A stretch of 64,000 nucleotides of DNA from Variovorax sp. PCZ-1 (GTDB taxonomy: Bacteria; Pseudomonadota; Gammaproteobacteria; Burkholderiales; Burkholderiaceae_C), in contig NZ_JAHCDN010000001.1 of NCBI RefSeq assembly GCF_018413605.1, forward strand, positions 1,798,001-1,862,000. Direction: 5' to 3'. The notes under the pieces were generated by a model that searched no databases, was not told the DNA's origin, and was given only the letters and a program-made list of their open reading frames with translations. This document shows, in pieces, positions 55,514 to 63,658 of this stretch. The stretch's first letter is position 1; each line of letters opens with the position of its first letter. Position numbers and translations under genes: made by a program.

Positions 55514-56185
55514 TCACTCCTTGGCCAACATACGCCAAGCCAACCGCACCAGCTCATCCTCAAACTCTGGCAAGCCCAGCAGTGGCGAGCGCTCCAGAGA
55601 AGCGCAACGAACCACGCCCACGACTGCTCTCGTGACCACAAAAAGTGTCACCGGGGAAACGTGCAGGCGCTGAGCCCCATGTTGATCAGCATGCGCCAAA
55701 TACACGGCAATACGGTCTGAGGTCTCTCTCACTTGAGCCAAGATGTGCTCTTGGTAATCCATCTGCCAAGCCACACGAATCATCGCGCGAGCGGCCTTGC
55801 GATAAAGCGAGCTGCCACGCCCTGAGCCGAAGCCTTCAATCAATTGCCGAATGTAAGCCCGCAAAACCTCCTGTGGCGGCTGCTCGCGCGCTTGCGCATC
55901 GGTCAGCAAATCATGCAAGCCCTGCCTCACCCGGCTGCGCTCGCGATCAATAATGGCCGCAAGAATAGCCTCTTTGGTAGGGAAATATTGATAGAGCGTG
56001 CCGATTGAAAAACCCGCCTTGGCTGCTATTTTGTTGGTGCTCAATGCCTCCAATCCTTCCTGCTCCACAATCTGAGCAGTGGCTTCATAAAGCGTCTCCA
56101 TCGTGGCTTGCGCGCGAGCCTGAGAAGGCTCTCGGCGCAGGAAAGACGCGGCTTTTCGAGCGATAGAGGGTTTGGAGGTGGCCAT
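55514..56185 (-). CDS. TetR-family transcriptional regulator
   Basis: 223 residues from ATG 56185 (a TTG two codons earlier is possible). RAQATMETLYEATAQIVEQEGLEALSTNKIAAKAGFSIGTLYQYFPTKEAIL is the TetR helix-turn-helix with its recognition helix. The C-terminal domain (about 75-215) would bind an unknown hydrophobic ligand. It is divergent from the metal-dependent hydrolase gene across 72 bp and likely represses it. Confidence 0.92.
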   Translation of the reverse strand: MATSKPSIARKAASFLRREPSQARAQATMETLYEATAQIVEQEGLEALSTNKIAAKAGFSIGTLYQYFPTKEAILAAIIDRERSRVRQGLHDLLTDAQAREQPPQEVLRAYIRQLIEGFGSGRGSSLYRKAARAMIRVAWQMDYQEHILAQVRETSDRIAVYLAHADQHGAQRLHVSPVTLFVVTRAVVGVVRCASLERSPLLGLPEFEDELVRLAWRMLAKE

Positions 56186-56257
56186 ATTCAAAACCTGAGC
56201 ACAAGCTGAGCGACAAGCGAGTTTGAAATCTGAGGAAAGCTCAGTATATTATCTGTC

Positions 56258-57166
56258 ATGGAAACCATCAATTACTCAATACATGCGTCTCAACCAAGCT
56301 CAGCGAGCATGACGATTCGCGCCTTGCAGATCGATTTTTCGCAAGGTTTTGATCGCCGCTGGTTTGGCGGCGATGCTTTCCGCTCAGCCTATTTCAATGC
56401 CATGTCAATGACCTTTCCGCTGGGCGAACAAAGCTTCATCGATTCAGTCAAAGGCGTAGATCGCTTCATTGATGAGCGCATCGAGAGCGAGGCCGAACGT
56501 GCTCAATTACGCGCACAGCTCACCGATTTCAGCGCCCAAGAAGCCACGCATCGCCACATTCACGCGCAATACAACGCGGTGCTGGCAAAACAAGGCTTTG
56601 AAAATGCAGTGGAAAAGCGCATAGAAAAGCGCCTAGAGCGCTACAAAACCGAGCACCCCATGAACCTGCTGGCCGCCACCTGTGCCTATGAGCATTACAC
56701 CGCGATCTTGAGCGACGTGATGCTCAAAAACCCAGCAGCGAGCGAATCCATGACGCCCATGATGCGCCGCCTCTGGCTCTGGCATGCACTGGAAGAAACC
56801 GAGCACAAAGCCGTCGCTTTTGACCTCTACAAGCGCCTCGGCGGCCATGAGCGCGGCCGCATTGTGGCTTATCTCTTGGCCATGGTATTCATGCAGATAG
56901 ATGCATTCCTGCAAACCACCAATAATCTACGGCGCGATGGCGCGCTCTGGAAACCTTCAACGCTCTGGGGCGCGTTGACCTTCTACTTTGGCCGCCCCAG
57001 CAAAGGCAATGGCTGGATCTGGATGACCACGCGACCACTGCTGGCCTATTTCAAACGTGATTTCCACCCGCATCAACTAGGAGAGACTGAGCCGCCTCGC
57101 GCATATGCGAGCGAACACGCGCAAGATTGGCGTGTGGTGCGGCAGGGCTCAGTCTCTGCACACTGA
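56258..57166 (+). CDS. Metal-dependent hydrolase family protein (COG3687)
   Basis: 302 residues. FSQGFDRRWFGGDAFRSAYFNAMSMTFPLGEQSFI opens the family; conserved Glu/His in AQEATHRHIHAQYN, AATCAYEHYTA and HALEETEHKAVAFDLY suggest a ferritin-like four-helix bundle with a di-iron or di-metal site. The annotation hydrolase is weak; oxygenase-like chemistry is equally possible. Members often neighbour TetR regulators and lipid or P450 genes, as here. The last 18 bases overlap the convergent P450 gene. Confidence 0.85.
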   Translation: METINYSIHASQPSSASMTIRALQIDFSQGFDRRWFGGDAFRSAYFNAMSMTFPLGEQSFIDSVKGVDRFIDERIESEAERAQLRAQLTDFSAQEATHRHIHAQYNAVLAKQGFENAVEKRIEKRLERYKTEHPMNLLAATCAYEHYTAILSDVMLKNPAASESMTPMMRRLWLWHALEETEHKAVAFDLYKRLGGHERGRIVAYLLAMVFMQIDAFLQTTNNLRRDGALWKPSTLWGALTFYFGRPSKGNGWIWMTTRPLLAYFKRDFHPHQLGETEPPRAYASEHAQDWRVVRQGSVSAH

Positions 57167-58321
57167 CAATCGGCTCAGACCGTGAAAGTGGTACACATTG
57201 CTGTATTGCGGTGCTTCGGTCAAACGCAACTGAGGCAATCGCTCAAACAAAATCGGCAACGCGGTGCACAACTCTAGGCGCGCAAGCGGTGCACCCACGC
57301 AGAAATGCAGACCAGCGCCGAAGCTGGCAACTGGCTTGACTTCTCTCTGAACATCAAACACTTGTGGATTCGACCACACTGCAGGATCACGATTAGCAGC
57401 TGCCAGCAGCAAAGCCACCTGATCGCCCCTTTGAAATCGCTGCCCGAGAATTTCTACATCTTCGTATGCCCAACGGGTGAACATGTGCAGCGCAGGATCA
57501 AAGCGCAGGATTTCCTCCACACATGCAGACGCGTTCTCTCGCGTGATGCGCGTGCCGGTTTGCAGCAGCGTCTTTACGCCATTGCCAATCGTATGAACCG
57601 TGGCTTCATGCCCCGCATTGAGGAGCAAGATGCATGTGCTGATGAGCTCATCGGTGGATAGCTTCTCGCTCTCTTCTTCAGCGGCGATTAGTTCAGTGAT
57701 CAAGTCGTCGCGCGGCTCTTGGCGGCGTGCTTCGATGTAGCTGCGCAGAAAATACACAAAAGCCTCCGTTGCTGCCACAGCGCGATCTTCTGTTTCGCGC
57801 GTGCGCCCAGCCATGTACATGCCCACCATCGCGCGAGACCATTTGAGCAGGTCGTCGCTCATCGTCTCCGGCACGCCAAGCAAACGCGCGATGATGATCA
57901 CAGGCAGCTTCTGGCCAAAGTGAGCGAGCAAATCAAACTCGCCAGAAGGAAACGCATCAATCAACTGATGTGCCAAGCTATCAATCTCAGGCTGCAAAGC
58001 TGCAATTCGGCGAGAGGTGAAAGCGCGCAGAACGAGATTGCGCAGCCGGGTGTGGCGTGGCGGCTCTAACTCCAGCATGGAATGCGCCTCCACTGCATAA
58101 AACGGCTTCAAATGCGCTGGAATCACAGGCGCTTTCTCTGGCAAAGCCTCCCGCCCAAACTTGCGGTTACGCAAAATCGCATTCACCGCCGCCCAATCGC
58201 CCGTGGCCAGCATGCCGTATTCTTCCCAACGAAAAAACGGCCCGTGAGCGCGCGCTGCTTCATAGAAAGCATATGGATTCTGCACAAAAGCAGCATCGGT
58301 GGGTGATTGAGACAGGCGCAT
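57149..58321 (-). CDS. Cytochrome P450
   Basis: 390 residues, soluble class I bacterial P450. The I-helix oxygen-binding LLNAGHEATVHT lies near 235, the ExxR pair in EEILR near 275, and the heme-binding FGAGLHFCVG near 335 with its Cys ligand. It hydroxylates an unknown substrate and needs ferredoxin partners, not seen here. It converges on the metal-dependent hydrolase gene and may belong to the same pathway (context only). Confidence 0.94.
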   Translation of the reverse strand: MRLSQSPTDAAFVQNPYAFYEAARAHGPFFRWEEYGMLATGDWAAVNAILRNRKFGREALPEKAPVIPAHLKPFYAVEAHSMLELEPPRHTRLRNLVLRAFTSRRIAALQPEIDSLAHQLIDAFPSGEFDLLAHFGQKLPVIIIARLLGVPETMSDDLLKWSRAMVGMYMAGRTRETEDRAVAATEAFVYFLRSYIEARRQEPRDDLITELIAAEEESEKLSTDELISTCILLLNAGHEATVHTIGNGVKTLLQTGTRITRENASACVEEILRFDPALHMFTRWAYEDVEILGQRFQRGDQVALLLAAANRDPAVWSNPQVFDVQREVKPVASFGAGLHFCVGAPLARLELCTALPILFERLPQLRLTEAPQYSNVYHFHGLSRLSVCRD

Positions 58322-58390
58322 GCGTGCAAGGATAAGCGAATCTATGATTAGGTAACATCAAGCCTTCACAAACTAAAAAACTGCTGCGCT

Positions 58391-59029
58391 ATGACCACCC
58401 CCACCTACCCCACATTTGTTATCGGCGTCTCGGGCGGCAGTGGCAGCGGCAAATCTACCGTCACACGCGAGGTATTGGCGGCTGTCGGTGCAGATCGCGT
58501 AGCCGTGCTGATGCAGGATGACTATTACCTGCATCAATCCGAGCCATCCTATGAAGTGCGCTGCAAGGTGAACTACGACCATCCCGATGCCTTTGACTGG
58601 CCATTGCTTATGCAGCATGTTGCGCAACTAAGAGCTGGCCAGGCCATTGATATGCCGGTCTATGACTTCACCATTCACAATCGCTCCAATAAAACCGTTG
58701 TCGTCAAACCCGCGCCCATCATCGTGATCGAAGGTTTGTTTGCGCTCTTCGATCCCGAGCTGCGCAAGATGATGTCGCTCAAAGTGTTTGTCGATACCGC
58801 GGCCGATGTTCGCTTTATCCGCCGCTTGCAGCGTGATATGGCCGAGCGCGGGCGCAGTGCAGAAAGCGTGATCGAGCAGTATCTGCAAACCGTGCGCCCC
58901 ATGCACAAGCAATTCATCGAGCCCACCAAACGCAACGCCCATGTGATCCTGCCCCACGGCGCAAACGGCCCGGCAGTAGACATGATCACCACCAAGGCGG
59001 TGTCTTTCATTCGAGAATTACGCAACTAG
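58391..59029 (+). CDS. udk: Uridine kinase
   Basis: 212 residues. GVSGGSGSGKSTV at 12-24 is the Walker A loop; DDYYLHQSEPSY, NYDHPDAFDWPLL and PVYDFTIHNRSNKTV are uridine/cytidine kinase motifs. It phosphorylates uridine and cytidine with GTP or ATP in pyrimidine salvage. It stands alone, divergent from the P450 gene (69-bp gap). Confidence 0.96.
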   Translation: MTTPTYPTFVIGVSGGSGSGKSTVTREVLAAVGADRVAVLMQDDYYLHQSEPSYEVRCKVNYDHPDAFDWPLLMQHVAQLRAGQAIDMPVYDFTIHNRSNKTVVVKPAPIIVIEGLFALFDPELRKMMSLKVFVDTAADVRFIRRLQRDMAERGRSAESVIEQYLQTVRPMHKQFIEPTKRNAHVILPHGANGPAVDMITTKAVSFIRELRN

Positions 59030-59107
59030 GCGTTCTCGTTCTTTCGAACTCAATACGCCGGGTTTTCCGAAAAGTCGCTTGATTTTCAAATTTTTTTGAT
59101 CCACGGC

Positions 59108-59136
59108 TTGACTTCTTAAATGAGAATGATTATCAT
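59108..59136 (+). promoter_or_regulatory. Sigma-70 promoter of hemP
   Basis: TTGACT (5 of 6) and TATCAT (5 of 6) separated by exactly 17 bases. The expected start site is at or one base before the hemP ATG at 59144, so the mRNA may be leaderless. Confidence 0.7.
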
Positions 59137-59140
59137 TTGA
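59119..59140. promoter_or_regulatory. Fur box upstream of hemP
   Basis: AATGAGAATGATTATCATTTGA fits the GATAATGATAATCATTATC consensus at 14 of 19 positions with paired GAGAATGAT/ATCATT halves. It covers the -10 region, consistent with repression by Fe-loaded Fur. Confidence 0.88.
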
Positions 59141-59143
59141 GTC

Positions 59144-59353
59144 ATGATCTCCTCGTCTTCAGATACATCCTGGTTCGCAAAGGCGTCAAAGCATGCCGCC
59201 CAGCCAGAAAGCACGACACAAACCAGCCAAGCTGATTCCGCCCTGCGCAGCGAGACCTTGCTGCGCGGCAAAAAGAACGTAGATATCTTGCACAACGGTA
59301 GCCGCTACAAGCTCCAAGCCACCAAGCTGGGCAAACTGATCTTGACCAAATAA
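59144..59353 (+). CDS. hemP: Hemin uptake protein HemP
   Basis: 69 residues. The C-terminal half, LLRGKKNVDILHNGSRYKL and GKLILTK, is the HemP domain; the N-terminal 30 residues are polar and disordered. Small HemP proteins are linked to heme/iron uptake and in Burkholderia act as regulators of uptake genes (family knowledge). No ribosome-binding site precedes the ATG, fitting a leaderless transcript from the Fur-controlled promoter. Confidence 0.92.
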   Translation: MISSSSDTSWFAKASKHAAQPESTTQTSQADSALRSETLLRGKKNVDILHNGSRYKLQATKLGKLILTK

Positions 59354-59374
59354 CCGCTTTCCAAGCCATCGTTT

Positions 59375-59698
59375 ATGAACACCCCCACTCAAGCTCAACC
59401 CGTGACTGAATTCGATATCAGTGGCCTAGAAGCCATGCTTGCCGGCACGCTTTGCCTCATGAGCGCGTATTCGCATTGCAACTGTGACAACGCCGAGAAT
59501 CAAGGGCTGATCAATCTGAAAATTGTCTCGAATCTCACCTGCTTGCAATGCCAAAACGGCTTAAGCCCAGAGTTTCGCCGCGTGCTCGCAAAGGTATGTG
59601 AATCTTGGCGGCAGCACAGCCTGCTCACGCATGCAGCCGCCGGGGCATCGCAAGATAACACCCTTCTTTGGCACAACGCACCCAGCGCCGTGCACTGA
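59375..59698 (+). CDS. Conserved small Cys-rich protein in the iron-uptake cluster
   Basis: 107 residues. YSHCNCDNAENQG and LTCLQCQNGLSPEFRRVL contain four cysteines in CxC and CxxC arrangement around a helical protein (ISGLEAMLAGTLCLMSAY). Similar short proteins sit between hemP and TonB-dependent receptors in related bacteria; function unknown. The cysteines could hold iron or zinc. It starts 21 bases after hemP ends. Confidence 0.75.
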   Translation: MNTPTQAQPVTEFDISGLEAMLAGTLCLMSAYSHCNCDNAENQGLINLKIVSNLTCLQCQNGLSPEFRRVLAKVCESWRQHSLLTHAAAGASQDNTLLWHNAPSAVH

Positions 59699-59813
59699 TC
59701 ACGGCACTTTCCTCATATTTTTTTCGCAGCCAAGCCGTGCGCTCACAACCAGCGCGCAGGCCAGCCAACACCTTGACCACCTGCAAGCAGGTATTTTCCC
59801 CTTAGGCTGCAAC

Positions 59814-62168
59814 ATGGCTTCGCGTCGTCTTTCTCGCTCTTTTTCAACACAAAATAGGCCATTCGCCGGCATAGAATCTGCGCGAAGTGCTACTAAATCT
59901 ATAGTAAATAAAAAACCAGTGGCATCGCCCATTGTGCCGATTGGCGCCATGCTACTGGCTGGCTCACTCGGTATGCCTAACTCTTGGGCGCAAAACACAA
60001 CACAACCCCCCGAGGGCACACTCAAACCTGTGATCATTCGCGCTGAAGCTGAAGCCGGCAAAGACCAAATCAAAGTCAACCGCTCCTCTACAGCCAAAGG
60101 CAATCAAGAGTTGCGCGATATCCCGCAATCGATCACCGTGGTCACAGAAAAGCTGATCGATGACCGCAACCTCGACACACTCAAAGAGGTCTTGCACAAC
60201 ACCGCCGGGGTGACCTTCCAGGCTGCAGAAGGCGGCGAGGAAGACATTCGTCTGCGCGGCTTCTCACTCGCGAGCACGGGAGATATTTTTCTCGACGGCA
60301 TGCGCGATCCGGCTTTTTATGAGCGCGACACGTTTAACCTAGATCGTGTGGATTTGCTGCGCGGCTCAGCTTCGATGCTGTTTGGGCGTGGCTCCACAGG
60401 CGGTGCGGCCAATCAAATCACCAAGCAACCATCGCTGTATGGCGACAACGAAGCAGGCATCACGCTGGGCAACCACCAATACCGCCGCGTCACAGGTGAT
60501 TTCAATTTCCGTCTTGCTGAATCGACTGCGCTGCGCATCAATGCCATGCATACCAAGGCAGACAACGATGGCCGAGGCAATGGCCTCGATAAAAGCGGCT
60601 TGGCTGTCGCATTGCGCACTGGTATTGGCGAGCGGCATGAGTTCAATGCAAGCCTGTCTTATCTTGACAACCGCAACCCGCGCATGAACTACGGCCTGCC
60701 CTTTCTACCCGCCACTGCGCCTGCCACAGCCGCAACGCCCCGTGGTTTGATTCCCGGCGTTGACCCCAGCGCCTATTTGGGGATGGACAGCGATTACAAC
60801 GCTGGCACAGCCACCATCTTCACCGCTGGTCATTTGCTGCGCTTGTCTCCCAAGACCGAGCTCAAAACCCAAATCCGCCGAGGCCTCTACACCCGAGATC
60901 AGCGCGCCAGTGCCATCCGTTTCACCAATGCGGCCACCACCAGCGCCGCCAATATCGGCCCCGCTACATTGTTCAATCGCAATTTCAATCCCAAGATCCA
61001 GCAGATGGATGTGACGCAGCTGCAATCGGATTTCTCCACGCAATTTGATGCCGCAGGCTACAAGCATGATCTGCTCGCAGGCATCGATTTCACAGTCGAA
61101 GACAAGGCTGTGCAAGCCGTGCGCTCGGGCACGCAAGGCGGCATCAACATCACCAAACCGACGATCACGCTGGGCGGTATCGTCACGGGTGGCAATAACT
61201 TTGTGAACGAAGATTCACGCGTGCTGCGCGATGCCAACAACTTCCGCGCCAAGGGCTCCAGCCTTTACGTGCAAGACATGCTGCACCTTGATCCCCAATG
61301 GAAACTGGTAGGCGGCCTGCGCTACGACAGCATGAAGGGCAGGTACCAGCAGTTCAACATTCCCACGAACGCAGCAGGCCCAGTCACCACCGTGGCCTAT
61401 CAGCAAAACATCAACGAGCTCTCCAAGCGTATCGGTGTGCTCTTCCAGCCTGATGCTTTGCATTCCTATCACTTCTCCTACGGCACATCTTTCAACACAT
61501 CCGGCGACACGTACTCCTACAACAGCAGCAGTGCCAACACGCCTCCCGAGCAAAGCCGCAACATCGAATTAGGCGCAAAGATTGATAGCGAAAACAAACG
61601 CTTTTCCACCCGGTACGCCTTCTTCTACGCCGAAAAATTCAATGAGCGCAACACCGACCCAGACACCGCTGCTACCAGCCTGCTCGTGAGCGGCAAGCGC
61701 TACAGCGCCGGCTTGGAATTTGACATCACAGGCCGCATCACGCCGCAATGGGAAATCTATGGCTCCACCATGTGGATCCCCAAAGCCAAAGTCACGCAAG
61801 CCGCTGGCTGCCCGCCCGCGCCAGCCGCCTGCCTGCAAAGCCAGCCTGGTGAAAAAGTGGGCGAGCGCCCTGGCTTGATCCCAAAATTCAGCGGAACGAT
61901 TTGGAACACCTATCAGCTCACACCAAAATGGCGCATCGGCGCAGGCCTGAATTTCCGCAGCAAGCAAAAGCCTGTGCAATCCGATATTCAAGCACCCGGC
62001 TTTGGCACGGTGGATCTGCTCGCAGAATACCGCGTGAGTGACACCTACACCGTGAAGGCCAATCTCAACAATGTGGCCAACAAATACTATGCCGACACTT
62101 TGTATCGCGGTCACTATGTGCCCGGCCAAGGCAGAGTGCTTCAAGTTAACATGACGGCTCGTTTCTGA
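59814..62168 (+). CDS. fiu: TonB-dependent siderophore receptor, Fiu-like
   Basis: 784 residues from ATG 59814. A long signal peptide (about 59 residues, ending NSWA) is followed by the plug domain (IPQSITVVTEKL, DIRLRGFSLASTGDIFLDG, VDLLRGSASMLFGRGSTGG) and a 22-strand barrel ending in the aromatic C-terminus TARF. The plug resembles Fiu-type catecholate receptors, and the PiuC-type gene that follows is a known Fiu neighbour. Residues about 17-31 of the signal peptide n-region (FAGIESARSATKSIV) are encoded by an in-frame dispersed repeat, making the n-region unusually long. Outer membrane. Confidence 0.92.
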   Translation: MASRRLSRSFSTQNRPFAGIESARSATKSIVNKKPVASPIVPIGAMLLAGSLGMPNSWAQNTTQPPEGTLKPVIIRAEAEAGKDQIKVNRSSTAKGNQELRDIPQSITVVTEKLIDDRNLDTLKEVLHNTAGVTFQAAEGGEEDIRLRGFSLASTGDIFLDGMRDPAFYERDTFNLDRVDLLRGSASMLFGRGSTGGAANQITKQPSLYGDNEAGITLGNHQYRRVTGDFNFRLAESTALRINAMHTKADNDGRGNGLDKSGLAVALRTGIGERHEFNASLSYLDNRNPRMNYGLPFLPATAPATAATPRGLIPGVDPSAYLGMDSDYNAGTATIFTAGHLLRLSPKTELKTQIRRGLYTRDQRASAIRFTNAATTSAANIGPATLFNRNFNPKIQQMDVTQLQSDFSTQFDAAGYKHDLLAGIDFTVEDKAVQAVRSGTQGGINITKPTITLGGIVTGGNNFVNEDSRVLRDANNFRAKGSSLYVQDMLHLDPQWKLVGGLRYDSMKGRYQQFNIPTNAAGPVTTVAYQQNINELSKRIGVLFQPDALHSYHFSYGTSFNTSGDTYSYNSSSANTPPEQSRNIELGAKIDSENKRFSTRYAFFYAEKFNERNTDPDTAATSLLVSGKRYSAGLEFDITGRITPQWEIYGSTMWIPKAKVTQAAGCPPAPAACLQSQPGEKVGERPGLIPKFSGTIWNTYQLTPKWRIGAGLNFRSKQKPVQSDIQAPGFGTVDLLAEYRVSDTYTVKANLNNVANKYYADTLYRGHYVPGQGRVLQVNMTARF
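59851..59908 (+). repeat. Dispersed palindromic repeat, copy in the receptor signal-peptide region
   Basis: Core at 59864-59906 matches 24 of 26 (CGCCGGCATA, TGCGC, GCTAC, ATAGTA) with the common GAATC and GAAGT spacers. It lies wholly inside the reading frame, 12 codons after the ATG, without disrupting it. Confidence 0.92.
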
Positions 62169-62192
62169 ATCGCCTCCAGCAAAGCCAACGCC

Positions 62193-62903
62193 ATGCAACT
62201 CGTTATATCCTCTGTTTTATCTGCTGCTGATGTGGCCAAGCTACTCACCTTGCTGCGCAACGCACCCGCGGGCGAAGGCTGGCTCGATGGTGTGGCCACA
62301 TCAGGCAAGCAAAGCGCGCAAGTGAAAAACAACCAGCAAATGCCAGAGCATGGAAAAGTGACTCAACAAGCGCGTGAGCTCGTGGTGGGCGCTATCAGCC
62401 GCCATCCGAGCTTCATGACAGCCGCCTTGCCACGCCGTTTGTACCCACCCAATTTCAACCGCTACACAGGCTCAGCCAACACTTTCGGCGCACACATTGA
62501 CAATGCCCTGCGCACCTTACCCGGCGCACCTGGCTTTTTGCGCACGGATTTATCGTGCACTTTGTTTTTGAGTGAGCCAGACAGCTACGCGGGCGGTGAG
62601 CTTGTGATTCAAGCAGCTGGCGGCGAGCAGGCTTACAAGCTGCCCGCTGGCAGCCTCTTGCTCTACCCTGCCAACACCGTGCATCGCGTCAACCCCGTCA
62701 CAAGCGGTGAGCGCATCGCTTGCTTTTTCTGGATTGAGAGCATGGTGCGGTCACAAGAGCAACGCGAGCTGCTTTATGAGCTGGATATGACCATCATGGC
62801 GCAGCGCACGCGTGAGCTGCAACGTGGTGGCAAAGAATCTGCCGAATCTGTCCGCCTGACCGGCACGTATCACAATCTCTTGCGCATGTGGGCGCAGCCT
62901 TAG
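62193..62903 (+). CDS. piuC: Fe(II)/2-oxoglutarate-dependent oxygenase of the PiuC/YbiX family
   Basis: 236 residues, close to the family's usual 225. The PKHD-type fold carries HIDNAL (H-x-D), the distal His in NTVHRV, and an R in GERIACFFWI for 2-oxoglutarate. YPPNFNRYTGSANTFGAHID is strongly conserved. It is encoded next to Fiu-type receptors in many bacteria and may modify a siderophore. It follows the receptor gene by 24 bases. Confidence 0.94.
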   Translation: MQLVISSVLSAADVAKLLTLLRNAPAGEGWLDGVATSGKQSAQVKNNQQMPEHGKVTQQARELVVGAISRHPSFMTAALPRRLYPPNFNRYTGSANTFGAHIDNALRTLPGAPGFLRTDLSCTLFLSEPDSYAGGELVIQAAGGEQAYKLPAGSLLLYPANTVHRVNPVTSGERIACFFWIESMVRSQEQRELLYELDMTIMAQRTRELQRGGKESAESVRLTGTYHNLLRMWAQP

Positions 62904-62909
62904 TCTTCC

Positions 62910-63638
62910 ATGAGTGATTCCATTCCCTTACACAAACGCCCCGTGGTCATCGCCAGCGCAGTCGCGCTGCTGCATGTTGGCGGCTTGGCTGCGCTGCAAA
63001 GTGGCTTGCTGGTGCGCGCTTATGAGGTGATCGTGCCGGTAGAGATGATCAGCCAGATCATTGAGCCACCTCAGCCGATCTTGCCGCCTCCTGCCCCGCC
63101 AGCGCCCCCCGCGCCCACGCCGCCGGAGCCTGCCAAGCTCAACAAGGCAGTTGCGCCGCCTCCCGCGCCACAGCCCTTAGCCGTTGCAGACCCCACACCC
63201 GCTCCCAACGCACCTGTGGCAACGCCTGCACCTCCTGCCCCACCTGCACCCTTGCCGCCCATCACTGCAGCCGTGGCCGCCACACCAACGCCTGCGCCAC
63301 CCGCAGCGCCCTCGCCTCCTGCAGCTCCAACCGCACCCGCACCCGTTGCAAAGGTAGAGCTGCCGCGCAGCGATGCCGATTACCTCAACAACCCTCGCCC
63401 GCCCTACCCGCCTGTGAGCAAGCGCTTGGGCGAACAAGGGCGCGTGATGCTGCGCGTCGTGGTGGGTGCAGATGGTTCGGCGCAGAAAGTCGAGCTGCAC
63501 ACCAGCAGCGGTTTTGATCGTTTGGATGCCGCAGCAGTTGCCGCTGTCTCTCGTTGGCGCTTCAAGCCTGGCACGCGCGGTGGTGTGCCTGAGACGATGC
63601 CATTCCTCGTGCCCTTAGATTTTTTTGCAAACAACTGA
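62910..63638 (+). CDS. tonB: Energy transducer TonB
   Basis: 242 residues. Residues about 10-32 form the inner-membrane anchor, about 53-150 are an extremely Pro/Ala-rich periplasmic spacer, and PYPPVSKRLGEQGRVMLRVVV to the end (FDRLDAAAVAAVSRWRFKPG) is the TonB C-terminal domain that touches the receptor's TonB box. It starts six bases after piuC, so it is in the same operon. Confidence 0.94.
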   Translation: MSDSIPLHKRPVVIASAVALLHVGGLAALQSGLLVRAYEVIVPVEMISQIIEPPQPILPPPAPPAPPAPTPPEPAKLNKAVAPPPAPQPLAVADPTPAPNAPVATPAPPAPPAPLPPITAAVAATPTPAPPAAPSPPAAPTAPAPVAKVELPRSDADYLNNPRPPYPPVSKRLGEQGRVMLRVVVGADGSAQKVELHTSSGFDRLDAAAVAAVSRWRFKPGTRGGVPETMPFLVPLDFFANN

Positions 63639-63658
63639 TTTTTTTATTTGGACTTTTT

